64,000 bases of DNA from Zygnema cylindricum (taxonomy: Eukaryota; Streptophyta; Zygnematophyceae; Zygnematales; Zygnemataceae): NCBI GenBank assembly GCA_037447655.1, contig JBBHKE010002193.1, positions 62,001 through 126,000 of the forward strand, read 5' to 3'. A program made the translations under genes and the position numbers. Positions 19,704 through 28,746 of the stretch are shown here, piece after piece; position 1 is the first letter of the stretch, and every line of letters starts with the position of its first letter. A model generated the notes under the pieces. That model did no database searches, was not told the origin of the DNA, and was given only the letters and a program-made list of their open reading frames with translations.

Positions 19704-20837
19704 TGTGATCTTCGAAGTCCCGTTCCCATTTCTCGAAAGGGCAAACAATACATCATGGTAATGATCGAGAATTTGAATAAATAGGTGGAAGTCGTGGCAC
19801 CCTCGCAGAAGACTGCCAAACTTACCACGGCAGCTTTTACGGAGCACGTGCTCCTCCGGTATGGAGCCCCCACTGAAGTACTTACGCACCAAGGAACCGA
19901 GTTCCGTGGCAAATTTCAAGAGATGCTGGACAAGGCGTTAATCGATCACCGGCGTACGAGCCGAGATCATGAATTTCAAGAGATGCAGGATGAGGCGTTA
20001 ATCGATCACCGGCGGACGAGCCGAGATCATCCTCAAGCACATGGTTTGGCAGAGAGAGCTGTACAAACCTTTAAGGGTGCTTTGTGTAAACATTGCTTAG
20101 AAAAATAGATTATAGTGTGGGATGAATCATTGGGATATATTGTCATGGGTTATCGCATGTCTCTACAGGCCAGTCTGGCAAATTTCAGCCCCTATTATGT
20201 GTTGTTTGGTTGAAAACCACTAGTAGGTAGGAATTTACAGAAAGCCGCGAGCTTAGCTCTACCTTTTATGTCTAATTCTCTGTTTTTGGAAGAACTAACT
20301 AATCGAGCGTTGCTTTTAGCTAGAGAAATGCCCATGGCTTTTGAAAATTTGTCGATTGCCCAACAACAGGACTCCTTACGGTTTGCAACAACTCGCAAAG
20401 CCAGTTACCGTCCACAACAAAAACCTTTGCGGGTGGGGGATTACGTTTATTTGCGATGGCAAACTTTTGATAGACTCAACACGGATGTTTCAGCTCATAT
20501 CTTGAGGATAACAAAAATCGACCCGAATGGATTATTGAGCCTACAAGGGGCCAACACGCGAACTTTGCGGGAGCATTCAAAAAATTGTGCCCCATGCTAT
20601 CTACCCGATCTCTCCCACAGCATGGTCCCGTGGCGGATGGCGATTAGCGAGGCCACTGAGTGCCAGTTATGCCGGCGATCTGATGGAGAAGCAACAATGC
20701 TCCTTTGTGACTATTGCAATCTGGGATTCCATATGGAGTGTTTGGTTCCACCTCTGCACACTATCCCGGCTGGACAGTGGTTTTGCCACGGGTGTCACGA
20801 CCTACCGGCTGTCCTTACCAGCTCCCCCGCAGGCTAA
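19704..20837 (+). pseudogene. Gypsy integrase core, C-terminal region and PHD finger
   Basis: It continues in the same frame after TAG 19701, with further stops at 19782, 20106 and 20211, and ends at TAA 20835. Core blocks: YIMVMIENLNK, then THQGTEFRGKF, where the second catalytic Asp of the DDE triad is replaced by His, then AHGLAERAVQTF with the Glu. A 60-bp tandem duplication lies between them. A GYRMSLQASLANFSPYYVLFG block and LRVGDYVYLRWQTFD mark the integrase C-terminal region. A PHD finger follows (20661-20804, C4HC3: CQLC, CDYC, H..C, CHGC). PHD fingers read histone tails, so a role in choosing integration sites is plausible but inferred. The DNA enzyme is inactive in this copy. Confidence 0.85.
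19912..20031 (+). repeat. 60-bp in-frame tandem duplication in integrase core
   Basis: Two successive 60-bp units (EFQEMLDKALIDHRRTSRDH-like, 20 residues each) differ at only a few bases. The duplication keeps the frame but lengthens the spacing between the second Asp position and the catalytic Glu, which would disturb the active site. Confidence 0.85.
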
Positions 20838-20854
20838 GGAGCTGGGGGGGGGGG
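20836..20854 (+). promoter_or_regulatory. Gypsy polypurine tract
   Basis: AAGGAGCT followed by a run of 11 G ends exactly where repeat A starts (20855). It directly follows the Pol stop. Its position argues that the true LTR begins with repeat A rather than with L. Confidence 0.7.
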
Positions 20855-21085
20855 AATTCCATCCTTACTTACCTGATCTTGTTTTTTCTTTTCTTTTCCT
20901 TACTAAGTCCATGTGTTCGGAATAATTTGTTTCTTTCCAGGGAGATTCATTTATTATTTCTTGCAGTATATATGCTTTGTCCTCTGATTGTGGTCACAAT
21001 TATTATACATATGTAATGGTCATTCATTTTCTGGTGTTTTTCGACGACCCACGCGGGATGTGATGCATGCCATTCACGGTGGTAC
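20855..21085 (+). repeat. Gypsy terminal repeat A, first copy
   Basis: Starts AATTCCATCCTTACTTACC and runs to GGTGGTAC before repeat L. It is nearly identical to 22041-22270. It is absent before the L copy at 5232. Confidence 0.85.
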
Positions 21086-22040
21086 TGTCATGCACGACAG
21101 CTATCATATCGTAAGACGTCAGCGGGTATTGTGATTATATCGTGTACTAATTGAAGTTTCGGTGACGTGACAGGTACATACCCGAGAGTACAACTAGAGA
21201 TTCGTACGGGACAAAGGTCGAAATATACTCTCGTATGGAACTACGAGAACACAATGTGAAATCAGCTTGGAACTGGACCACGGTACGGCATCAGATGTCA
21301 GGAATTCAAACAGCTACAAACCTCCTGACAGGTGTCAGAAGTCATGAACCCTTAGAGGTTCATGCATCATTTTTGCTTAGCTTACGGAGGGTTTTCATCC
21401 TCGAGGTGTAGGTGTAAGGCAGTCTGAGGCAGCCACGCAGCAGTCGTCTCTTGAAACTGGCAGCGTTTTTACATAGAAACCTGCCTGCTGAGAAACATGT
21501 AGGAATTAGGGTAGCCGTACAGATTAGTGAAAACATAGGATAAATGCCAATCGGCGAGATGGTAACTTTTGCAAATTAAGTACGGGAAATCAACATTGGA
21601 AGGTTGTCGTTCACTGACAAGCATTTTTCTCGGGATTTGTCGAACTCTACTGTTAGGGTTTCACCTAAATATTTAGTGACAGGCTAGTTTTTGAGTAAAG
21701 GTTTTTCCTTCTTTAGACCCATAGTTTCATGCTAGTAATTGTCTGTGAGCTTCTCGTTTTCTTTGTATTAAGACCTAACCTAATCTACCGGCGCAAGCCA
21801 ACCTGCAAGGTTTCCCTCCAGACTGTGTTCTACTTGTCGTGGTGCACGAATTGTGGTGTGCGGATTTGGTGTTTTCTTACTGTCAAAGCTGACTTGGCGG
21901 TCTAGTTCCAATCCTGTCCGGCTTTGTGGGAATACCGGCTATCTCGGCTCCTTCAACCGGTTAGGGAAGGTTTCTGGTCCGCTGGTTGGACTCCTGTAGG
22001 GAATATTAAAAGACTTCAGAGCATATAGGGTATTGTCGCA
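21086..22040 (+). repeat. Gypsy terminal repeat L, 3' copy
   Basis: Partner of 5232-6169. It begins TGTCATGCACGACAG with ~17 extra bases before GTAAGACGTCAGCGGG and ends TATTGTCGCA. The short minus-strand frame inside (21939-22151) is not a gene. Confidence 0.85.
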
Positions 22041-22280
22041 AATTCCATCCTTATTACCTGATCTTATTTTGTCTTTTTTTTTCCTTGCTAAGTCCATGTG
22101 TTTTGAATAATTTGTTTCTTTCCTGGCTGATTCATTTATTATTTCTTGCATTACATATGCTTTGTCCTCCGATTGTGGTCACAAATACTGTACATATGTA
22201 ATGGTCATTCATTTTCTGGTGTTTTTCGACGACCCACGCGGGATGTGATGGATGCCATTCACGGTGGTACTGTCATGCAC
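22041..22280 (+). repeat. Gypsy terminal repeat A, second copy
   Basis: Begins at the base after L ends (AATTCCATCC) and ends with TGTCATGCAC, the first ten bases of L, exactly where copia-2 LTR sequence resumes. With the L at 5232 this gives the order L-internal-A-L-A. Confidence 0.85.
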
Positions 22281-23888
22281 AATAAACATCAACTTGCTCA
22301 CATTAGAAACATTGATTTCTCATGAACATTAGATAGAGACATTACATAATTAAGAAGAGGAAACTCATATTAATTCTCATACATTACTTCTACATCAATT
22401 TCTCCTTAGTTGTTCCTTAATGGTAACCAATCCCTCACTAGCTGGCATTTTAACTTAGTCGCCAGATTACATCTAGAAATCTAACGACATGTCCCCATGT
22501 ACTTGTAACTTAACGAACTTACTTTGTATTTTAGCGCGGATCCGGCGGACCCGTTTTTCAAGTGTCCCTATGTGTAAGAACGTAATCGTAATTTTTGTTT
22601 GTGACGATTGTATACGTCGACAATACCTGTGACGATTGTCAACGTCTACAATTTGTGTTGTCAGACGTCATTTTTTGGAATTGCTTGTGACGTCGCATAT
22701 CTTACCGTGACATTGTAGACGTATCGTATTCCAGCCTGTGTAGTTTCATGGTTGAAGACGAGGCGCTTTGCCTTTGCGTCTCCTATCCGCTCCACATGAA
22801 ATGGCATCGGAATTTCAAGACCCTTACAAAAAAAACATCCGTACTGGACAAAAACGGACAAAACAAAACAAATTGTGTATTTTTCTTTGACGTATTGAAT
22901 GCAAACAGACAAAACATAGTGACTTGCGTACTTTCGATTGTCTTTGGAAATCGTGTGAAAATTTTCGAAAATTACGGCACGTGCGAATATGTGTTCCTAT
23001 TTGTTTATATCAAATCCCTAGTTTTAAAACACATCGCGCATGTGTTTTAAAAATAAGGTTGAAGATGACGTTTTTTGTTGTCGAAGTCAGTCGAAAAACA
23101 CAAGACGACAAATTTTCGTACATCCTAAGTTCGAGGATGACGCAAATTGTACTCTACAAATTTGCGATTCCTTCGTACGGTTAGAACTTCGGCAGTACGG
23201 CGATAATTTTTACAAGAAAACGACAGAAAAAAACCCTTACTTATGCACATGGGGACATACCATAATTCTACAAGCGTCGCATGTACTTGGATGCAAAATA
23301 GAGTACGACGCAAATTGAAACTACTCGAAACCAAACGTATAGAAGTACAGACTAGGTTTCTCACATTTTGGCCCGCGGTGTGGTTTGTGTGGACATAAAG
23401 ACACAGGTTCAAAACACGAGTTACTCCCACACTTCGCAAAGTACTGCCCAGGTACCTTGCGATTTTAGGGTCATAGGGTTATTGATTGTGTTTTTTTTTA
23501 ATAAAAAAAACACGAATGAGAAAAAAACCCTAAATATTTTTATACACATGACGTCCGTGCGGCGCGGCACGCCGTAAAACGAAACGAGTGTGGACGTCGA
23601 GAGTAAAAGTTCCACACTTTGTTCGTAGCGCGAAAATCGCAAGGTTCAGTACAGTAGTTAAAGTAAAACGTAACCTACACGAAACGAAACTGCTAGAAGT
23701 ACTATGTACGAACCGAAAGTATTAGAAGTCCCGTACACAAACTAAATAGACCAAACCGTTCACATTTAATCAAACGCAACCAAAAGTACAAATGAAACGA
23801 AACAAAATGCGCGACGTGACAGGCGACAAAGAGACCCACACTAAAAACGATCCAACATTGACAAAAATCCCACATTATAATCCTAGCA
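22281..23888 (-). repeat. Copia-2 3' LTR, inner piece, with insertions
   Basis: 22281-22485 matches 28845-29000 of the 5' LTR (shared CTCACTAGCTGGCATTTTAA and CGCCAGATTACATCTAGAAA). A family C element sits at 22486-23258. LTR sequence resumes with AAGCGTCGCATGTACTTGG, is interrupted again at roughly 23360-23650 by unassigned sequence absent from the other LTR, and ends TCCTAGCA at 23888. Confidence 0.75.
22486..23258 (+). mobile_element. Family C DNA element (C2), complete
   Basis: Ends GACATGTCCCCATGTACTTG and GCACATGGGGACATAC are inverted repeats. The internal GCGCGGATCCGGCGGACCC block matches 56693-56715, the GAAAAAAACCCTTACTT block near the right end matches 62581-62597, and GAAGATGACG blocks recur in C5 and C6. 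Overlapping open frames (22661-23439) are not conserved between copies. It is non-autonomous. Confidence 0.75.
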
Positions 23889-23899
23889 TTCCCCCTCTC
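23889..23899 (-). promoter_or_regulatory. Copia-2 polypurine tract
   Basis: The minus strand reads GAGAGGGGGAA directly before the LTR start TGCTAGGATT. The same LRGGM-type reading across tract and LTR edge is seen in copia-3. Confidence 0.75.
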
Positions 23900-24150
23900 A
23901 ATGTGAGGATTTATACTAACTACTGACCAGACTCAAAGTAATCCTAACTTAGGTCTCCCTCTAACAAAGACATCATGCATTGCAACTTTAGTTAACATAT
24001 CTGCTGCCTCCTACAAAGTAGGAACTAATGTAAATTCTAACTCTTTATCCTTCACCAAATCTTACAAAGTGCCACTGAATTCTAATATGTTTGGTCCTTT
24101 TATGAAACACCGGATGCTTCACTTAAGCTATACTACTTATACTGTCTGAA

Positions 24151-24236
24151 TAAATCCTCATGCACTTCACAAAACTTCCCAATTCACTCTAAATCCTCAT
24201 GCACTTCACAAAACTTCCCAATTCACTCTACACGTC
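24151..24236. repeat. 40-bp tandem duplication
   Basis: TAAATCCTCATGCACTTCAC followed by AAAACTTCCCAATTCACTC occurs twice in a row without a mismatch, inside decayed copia-2 RNase H sequence. Confidence 0.85.
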
Positions 24237-25440
24237 TTTAATCCAAATTGAAGCTTTCGCTGCATGACAAGCCGCTATGTACTCCGCTTTAGTTAAACTT
24301 AACGCCATCGTAGGTTGTAACTTGGAGCTCCATGAGATTGCCGCTCCACTTAATACGAAAGCATAACCAGAGGCAGACTTTCCCGTGTCAGAGTCTCCTC
24401 CCCTGTCAGCATCGCAATATCTGAAGCAATCCAAATCGTCTCCACTTCGATAAACCAATCCAATGTCCAATGTTCCTTCCAAATACATGAAAATCCGCTT
24501 GACTGATTCCCAATGTTGCTTTTTTGGAGCTTGACTGTACCCATTTACAATTGAAATATCACATTTACAATTGAAACAGCTGCAGAAATATCTGGTCTTG
24601 TCACTACATCAAATACATTAGGCATCTAATTTCCTCTTTATAAGGGACATTAACAATTTCCTCATCATCAAACTTTCTAAGCTGTAATTTCGGGTCAAGA
24701 GGTGTGCTAAAAGGCTTAGAACCAAACAAAAAAAACCGAGTAAGAACTTCTTTAAAATATTGTTATTGAATGAATTTAATACATCCGGATTTACTCCTAA
24801 TCACCTCGATGCCCAATAAATATTTTGCTTCACCTAAATCGGTCCCCTTAAAGTGCTTATTCAATTATGACTTTAATTCCTTAATTTTCTCTAAAACTAT
24901 CTGACACCATAATGAAATCATCCATATAGACACTAAAAATAATTAGATCCACTCCATTCCATTTTCTTTCACATATACACGAGAATCTGAAATTGTTCTT
25001 ACAAATCCAAAATCAATGAAAACCTTATGTAAGCGTAAATACCATGTCCTTGGTGCTTGCTTTAACCCATACAAGGATTTCTTTAATATCCACACTAAAC
25101 CAGGTTTGGATGGTACTCCTTCCGGAATCTTCATGTAAACCTCTTCTTCGAGATCTCCATTGAGGAAGGCGGTCTCCACGTCTATTTGATGGATGTGCTT
25201 CTTCCATGCTGTCTCCAATGCGATGATCATCCTCAAAAAATCAAATTTGACCACAGGAGCATAGGTCTCCGTATAATCCACTCCCTCTTTTTGCTAAAAT
25301 CCCTTACAAACTAATCTTGCTTTATACTTAATTAATTCACCAAAAGCACCAGTTTTTGTTATAAATACCCACTTAGAATCTATGGCCTTCTTTCCCTCGG
25401 GCAATTATACTTCCTCAAAAGTCTCATTCTCAACAATAGA
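24228..25440 (-). pseudogene. Copia-2 RT and RNase H, decayed
   Basis: Minus-strand fragments of Pol. The RT frame (24943-25281) holds TYAPVVKFDFLRMIIAL, VETAFLNGDLEEEVYMKIPEG and SLYGLKQAPRTWY. Just downstream a frameshift leads to a YMDD active site (around 24905-24940) instead of the usual YVDD. The RNase H frame (24228-24488) has YCDADRGGDSDTGKSASGYAF and AEYIAACHAAK. Stops at 25405, 25294, 24865 and 24763 are all in one frame; three of them fall where relatives (including copia-3 here) carry Gln. There is no complete protein. Confidence 0.85.
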
Positions 25441-25582
25441 TTTGTATTCCTTGTCAAATGCATCTTTCCACTTAGACTCCCAATCATAATTTAGCTTCCG
25501 TATAAGATTTTGGGTAACCACTTACACTCTCTTGCAGTGATTGCTATAAAAAGAATTCATTTAACTTAGCCTCTGAAGTGAA

Positions 25583-25664
25583 ATATGAGATTTATCACTA
25601 GCTTTATTTGAAGAATTAATCTCTCAGATTTATCACTAGCTTTATTTGAAGAATTAATCTCTCA
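25583..25664. repeat. 41-bp tandem duplication
   Basis: GATTTATCACTAGCTTTATT followed by TGAAGAATTAATCTCTCA is present twice in direct succession with no mismatch, in the decayed linker between copia-2 integrase and RT. Confidence 0.85.
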
Positions 25665-25712
25665 GGTGCTTTTCCCTTAATTCTCTCGATAACTCCTCCT
25701 AACAACCACTTC

Positions 25713-26128
25713 TTATTCCGTTACATTATTTTCACTCTTCTCAGAAATTGATCGCAGACTCTTTTCACTAATTTGACTTTTCAAAGATAACTTTGAACTC
25801 TCAAACTTATCATCACTCAAATTGGATATCAAATCAAAATTGTCTGAATTTGAAACTTTACCAAATTTCGGTTTCCGTTTTGGAGTCTCATAGTGATCGT
25901 CTTCCTCATCCGACGAATTTGCCACTACGAACTCCTCCAAACTGTTTTCTTCTTCAAAATCCAATTTGCCACTTCGAACTCCTCCAAACTGTTTTCTTCT
26001 TCAAAATCTAAGCTTTGCTCCTTGCCGTTCGAATATTCTATGGCCGCCTTTAAATTTTCGTGGAAGTCAACCTTCCGTGACTCCACTACGTTTCGCGTCA
26101 CAGGATTGAAGATTCGATAGTGATTCAA
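25713..26128 (-). pseudogene. Copia-2 integrase-RT linker, acidic
   Basis: Two overlapping short frames encode RIFNPVTRNVVESRKVDFHENL, matching the block in copia-3 (YNPVTRRVKESRNVEF), then an acidic serine-rich linker (DFEEENSLEEF, SSDEEDD). A ~50-bp segment (25931-26008) is duplicated in tandem, giving the DFEEENSLEEF motif twice. The sequence is part of the copia-2 polyprotein and is out of frame with its neighbours. Confidence 0.7.
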
Positions 26129-26203
26129 ATTCGCACTATATCCAACAAAAAATCCACTCCAACTTCGTGGACTAAACTTGCAGGTGCGTTTGTTTCGGTC
26201 AAT

Positions 26204-26660
26204 TTATACGGTTGCTTGACATTCCCAAATTCTTAAATGTCGTACGGACGGAACACGTCCACTCCAAAGTTCTTGAGGCGTCTTTTGGCCAGAAATCGAA
26301 GTTAATCTTCGATTACACACATAGGTTGCTGTTACAATTGCTTCTCCCCAAAGCAAAACATTGTGCTTCGTGCTATGAAGCATTGCACGCACCATTTCTT
26401 GCAACGTCCTGTTTTTTTATATCGGCCACTCCATTAGATTCGGGTGAATAAGTGGCAGTAAATTGTTGCTTGATTCCTCGCTCCTCACAAAACTCCTTAA
26501 ATGCGATAAATTCTCCACCATTATCCAACCTCATGGCTTTCAATTGCCTGTGCGTTTCCCTTTCAGACATCACAACAAACATTTTAAAATAATCGAAAGC
26601 CTCGAATCTCCTTTTCAAAAGATACACCCAACACTTTCGGGAAAAATCATCAACAATCAC
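26204..26660 (-). pseudogene. Copia-2 integrase catalytic core, two frames
   Basis: Frame 26373-26660 contains VDDFSRKCWVYLLK, RLDNGGEFIAFKEFCEERGI and YSPESNGVA. Frame 26204-26404 continues with MVRAMLHSTKHNVLLWGEAI and a PQELWSGRVPSVRHLRI block. Together they cover the DD35E core and its C-terminal helix region. A shift near 26400 separates them, and the catalytic Glu region falls at this break. Integrase would insert the element's DNA. Confidence 0.85.
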
Positions 26661-26708
26661 AAAAATATATCTATTTCCCCCAAGACTCCTCGGCTTAATA
26701 GGTCCATG

Positions 26709-27428
26709 TTAATCTACATGAATAAGTTCCAAAGGTTGACTCGCTCGAAATTGTACATTTTTGACAGGATGGGGTTTTCTCATTTGCTTCCCTTTGCTAC
26801 AACCATTACATCCATTCAGCTTTTTTCCAGTCGCCAATTCCAAACCTCTCACCGAAGAATTCTTTATCATCCTTTTAATGTTTCCCTCCGAAGTGTGGCA
26901 TAACCGATGATGCCAAATGCTAAGGTCGCCTTTCTCTGTCTCCACAGAAAGTATAGAAGGTTCTTCTTTAACCAGTCGTTTCCAAATCAGCTTACTAACC
27001 AAATTATCCGACACAAATCCTTCCCCAGTTTGGATTCCTTCCTTACTTTTAATCATGATTATAAAATCCTCCAAAGAAATGACTCTACCTACGGCCTTTT
27101 CAATTTGAGGAACACTAACCAAATTCACCACTCCATTAGGAATAAACAAAGCATCATTCAACTTAGATTTATGCACTCTAACATTTCCAAATTTATCTCT
27201 CATAGGTAAATCAATTCGGACCGTTCCAACCATGTCCACCGGAATCACATGTTCACTCGCAACAGTGACATTCCTTGGAACCGTAAGCTTCCTTGTATCC
27301 GAAAATAAACTTAAATCTGTACACACATGATGTGTTCCGTCGGTATCAATAATCCAATATTTTACACAATGATTATTAGAAGCCGAATTCAAAATTGCTC
27401 CGGTTTTCTCGTCCAATAAAATAGTCAA
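26709..27428 (-). pseudogene. Copia-2 protease and pre-integrase region
   Basis: A 239-codon frame. The protease active-site block near the start reads WIIDTDGTHHVCTDLSLF where relatives have IDSGATHHMC, so the catalytic DSG is altered. NVRVHKSKLNDALFIPNGVVNLVSVPQIEK and the pre-integrase zinc region (LSIWHHRLCHTSEGNIKRMI ... CNGCSKGKQMRK) follow. The end LELIHVD is the start of the integrase core. It connects upstream to Gag through a frameshift near 27490. Confidence 0.88.
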
Positions 27429-27456
27429 ATTGTAATATTGCTCCTCAATGTCTTTT

Positions 27457-28449
27457 TCAAATTTTTGTAAAGCTTCCTTGATAACCGGATCCTCTTAATT
27501 GACCACGACCGCGTCCGCGTCCTCGGCCACGTCCTCTTCCATTTCTTCGATCGTTATAAAAGTAAGAATTTTTGCCTTCTCGTTGGAAACAATGAGAGCT
27601 CAAATGTCCCCACTTATGGCAAATATTGCATCTCTTTTCCTTATCCGGGCACTCGGCTGCAAAATGTCCAATCTTATCACAGTTGAAACAAGTCACGTTA
27701 GTGGTGTTAGATTTATTGAATTGACATCTACTAAATCCAACATTTTGACTTCTTCCTCTACCTCTTCCTCTAAAATTTCCTCTAATACCCCCTCTTCCTC
27801 GGAACAAATTAAGATCCGGGGAATCCGAGGTATTTACATTATGGATTCCACTACTTTCAAAACCTCTAGCTACACTATCTCTAGACTTTTCAATGGACTT
27901 TAAATAATTCACTGCACACTCAAGTGTAGCCTTTCTTTTAGATTGAATTATTTCACTAGACGTAGAATATCTTTCGGTTAATCCCTCTAAAAACACTTGT
28001 AATTTTTCATTTTCGGGTACAACTTTACCAAGACTACTCAATTGCTCCAACAAAATATGAAATCTTTTGACACCATCATCAATTGACTCATTATGCTTAA
28101 ACTTGAATTTAATGAAATCCTTAAACACATAATTTGCCTTATCTTTGACTCCTTTCTCAAAATGATTTTCTAACGCTTGCCAACATTTATGTGCAATATC
28201 ATGAATAAGAAAATAATCATGGACCGATCCGGTACAACTTTGGATCAATCCATTCATGGCCGCCAAATCTTTCAATCTCCACAAATTTTGCGCTTTGGGA
28301 TCTTTTGGCATTTTCTCCTTGCCGTTGACGATCTTCAATAACTTCTTCAAAATGAGACCCGCCCTTATGTTCTTCTTCCAAATAGCGTAGTTAGATCCGT
28401 CAAAGATAACCGGCTTGCCTCCCATTCGAAAATCTTCTTCTCCTTCCAA
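27457..28449 (-). CDS. Copia-2 Gag (330 codons) with two zinc knuckles
   Basis: Gag opens with GGKPVIFDGSNYAIWKKNI, followed by the family helices (LWRLKDLAAMNGLIQSC; DDGVKRFHILLEQLSSLGK; EKLQVFLEGLTERY), an RG-rich stretch, and two CCHC knuckles CFNCDKIGHFAAEC and CNICHKWGHLSSHC, ending in (GR)n. It coats the element RNA. The protein is a close relative of copia-3 Gag. Further coding sequence lies upstream to ~28695 (MDEPKDKESYDIRL, a serine and lysine-rich stretch) but carries a frameshift and stops (for example TAG at 28628), so the listed ATG may be internal. Confidence 0.9.
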   Translation of the reverse strand: MEGEEDFRMGGKPVIFDGSNYAIWKKNIRAGLILKKLLKIVNGKEKMPKDPKAQNLWRLKDLAAMNGLIQSCTGSVHDYFLIHDIAHKCWQALENHFEKGVKDKANYVFKDFIKFKFKHNESIDDGVKRFHILLEQLSSLGKVVPENEKLQVFLEGLTERYSTSSEIIQSKRKATLECAVNYLKSIEKSRDSVARGFESSGIHNVNTSDSPDLNLFRGRGGIRGNFRGRGRGRSQNVGFSRCQFNKSNTTNVTCFNCDKIGHFAAECPDKEKRCNICHKWGHLSSHCFQREGKNSYFYNDRRNGRGRGRGRGRGRGQLRGSGYQGSFTKI

Positions 28450-28732
28450 CTCACTATCAAAATCAAAATCCTCTTCTATCTTTTTCTTTTTCTTTTTCTT
28501 ATATTTTCCATCATCATCTGAATTATCTGAGCTGCTACTAGAACTAGATCAAGAGCTGCCCTCCGATTCCTCTTTCACTGAAACATTTTCCTTTTTCACC
28601 TTTTTATCCTTTTTCCTTCATAAATTTCTACCACTCCATATAAGTGTGTCTATCTAACCGAATGTCATAACTTTCCTTGTCTTTAGGTTCATCCATGCCT
28701 AACTCACTAGATCCTCAATATGGAGCTAACCT

Positions 28733-28744
28733 GCTCCGATACCA
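28733..28744 (-). promoter_or_regulatory. Copia-2 primer binding site
   Basis: The minus strand reads TGGTATCGGAGC, two bases from the LTR edge at 28747. It is identical to the sites at 1416 and 36033. Confidence 0.9.
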
Positions 28745-28746
28745 AA

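Larger units (their letters stand above)
5232..22280 (+). mobile_element. Ty3/gypsy element with methyltransferase and PHD finger
   Basis: It is inserted in the copia-2 3' LTR. The flanking pieces join to resemble the uninterrupted LTR at 28820-28860, and AAACA occurs at 5227-5231 and again at 22284-22288 as a likely 5-bp target duplication. Order: repeat L (5232-6169), leader, gag (split by copia-1), protease, C5-methyltransferase, RT, RNase H, integrase, PHD finger, polypurine tract (20836-20854), repeat A (20855-21085), repeat L (21086-22040), repeat A again (22041-22280). The order is circularly permuted relative to a normal provirus. Many stops and a few frameshifts make this copy non-functional. 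It transposed by RNA and reverse transcription. Confidence 0.85.

Noticed and set aside
16353-20213. Nuclear code with UAR = Gln as the main explanation for the stops
   Set aside because: TGA stops also interrupt frames, some TAG codons stand at Trp positions, and frameshifts are present; kept as a testable alternative only.
22661-23439. Several ~100-codon frames on both strands
   Set aside because: They fall in family C element C2 and are not conserved in other copies.
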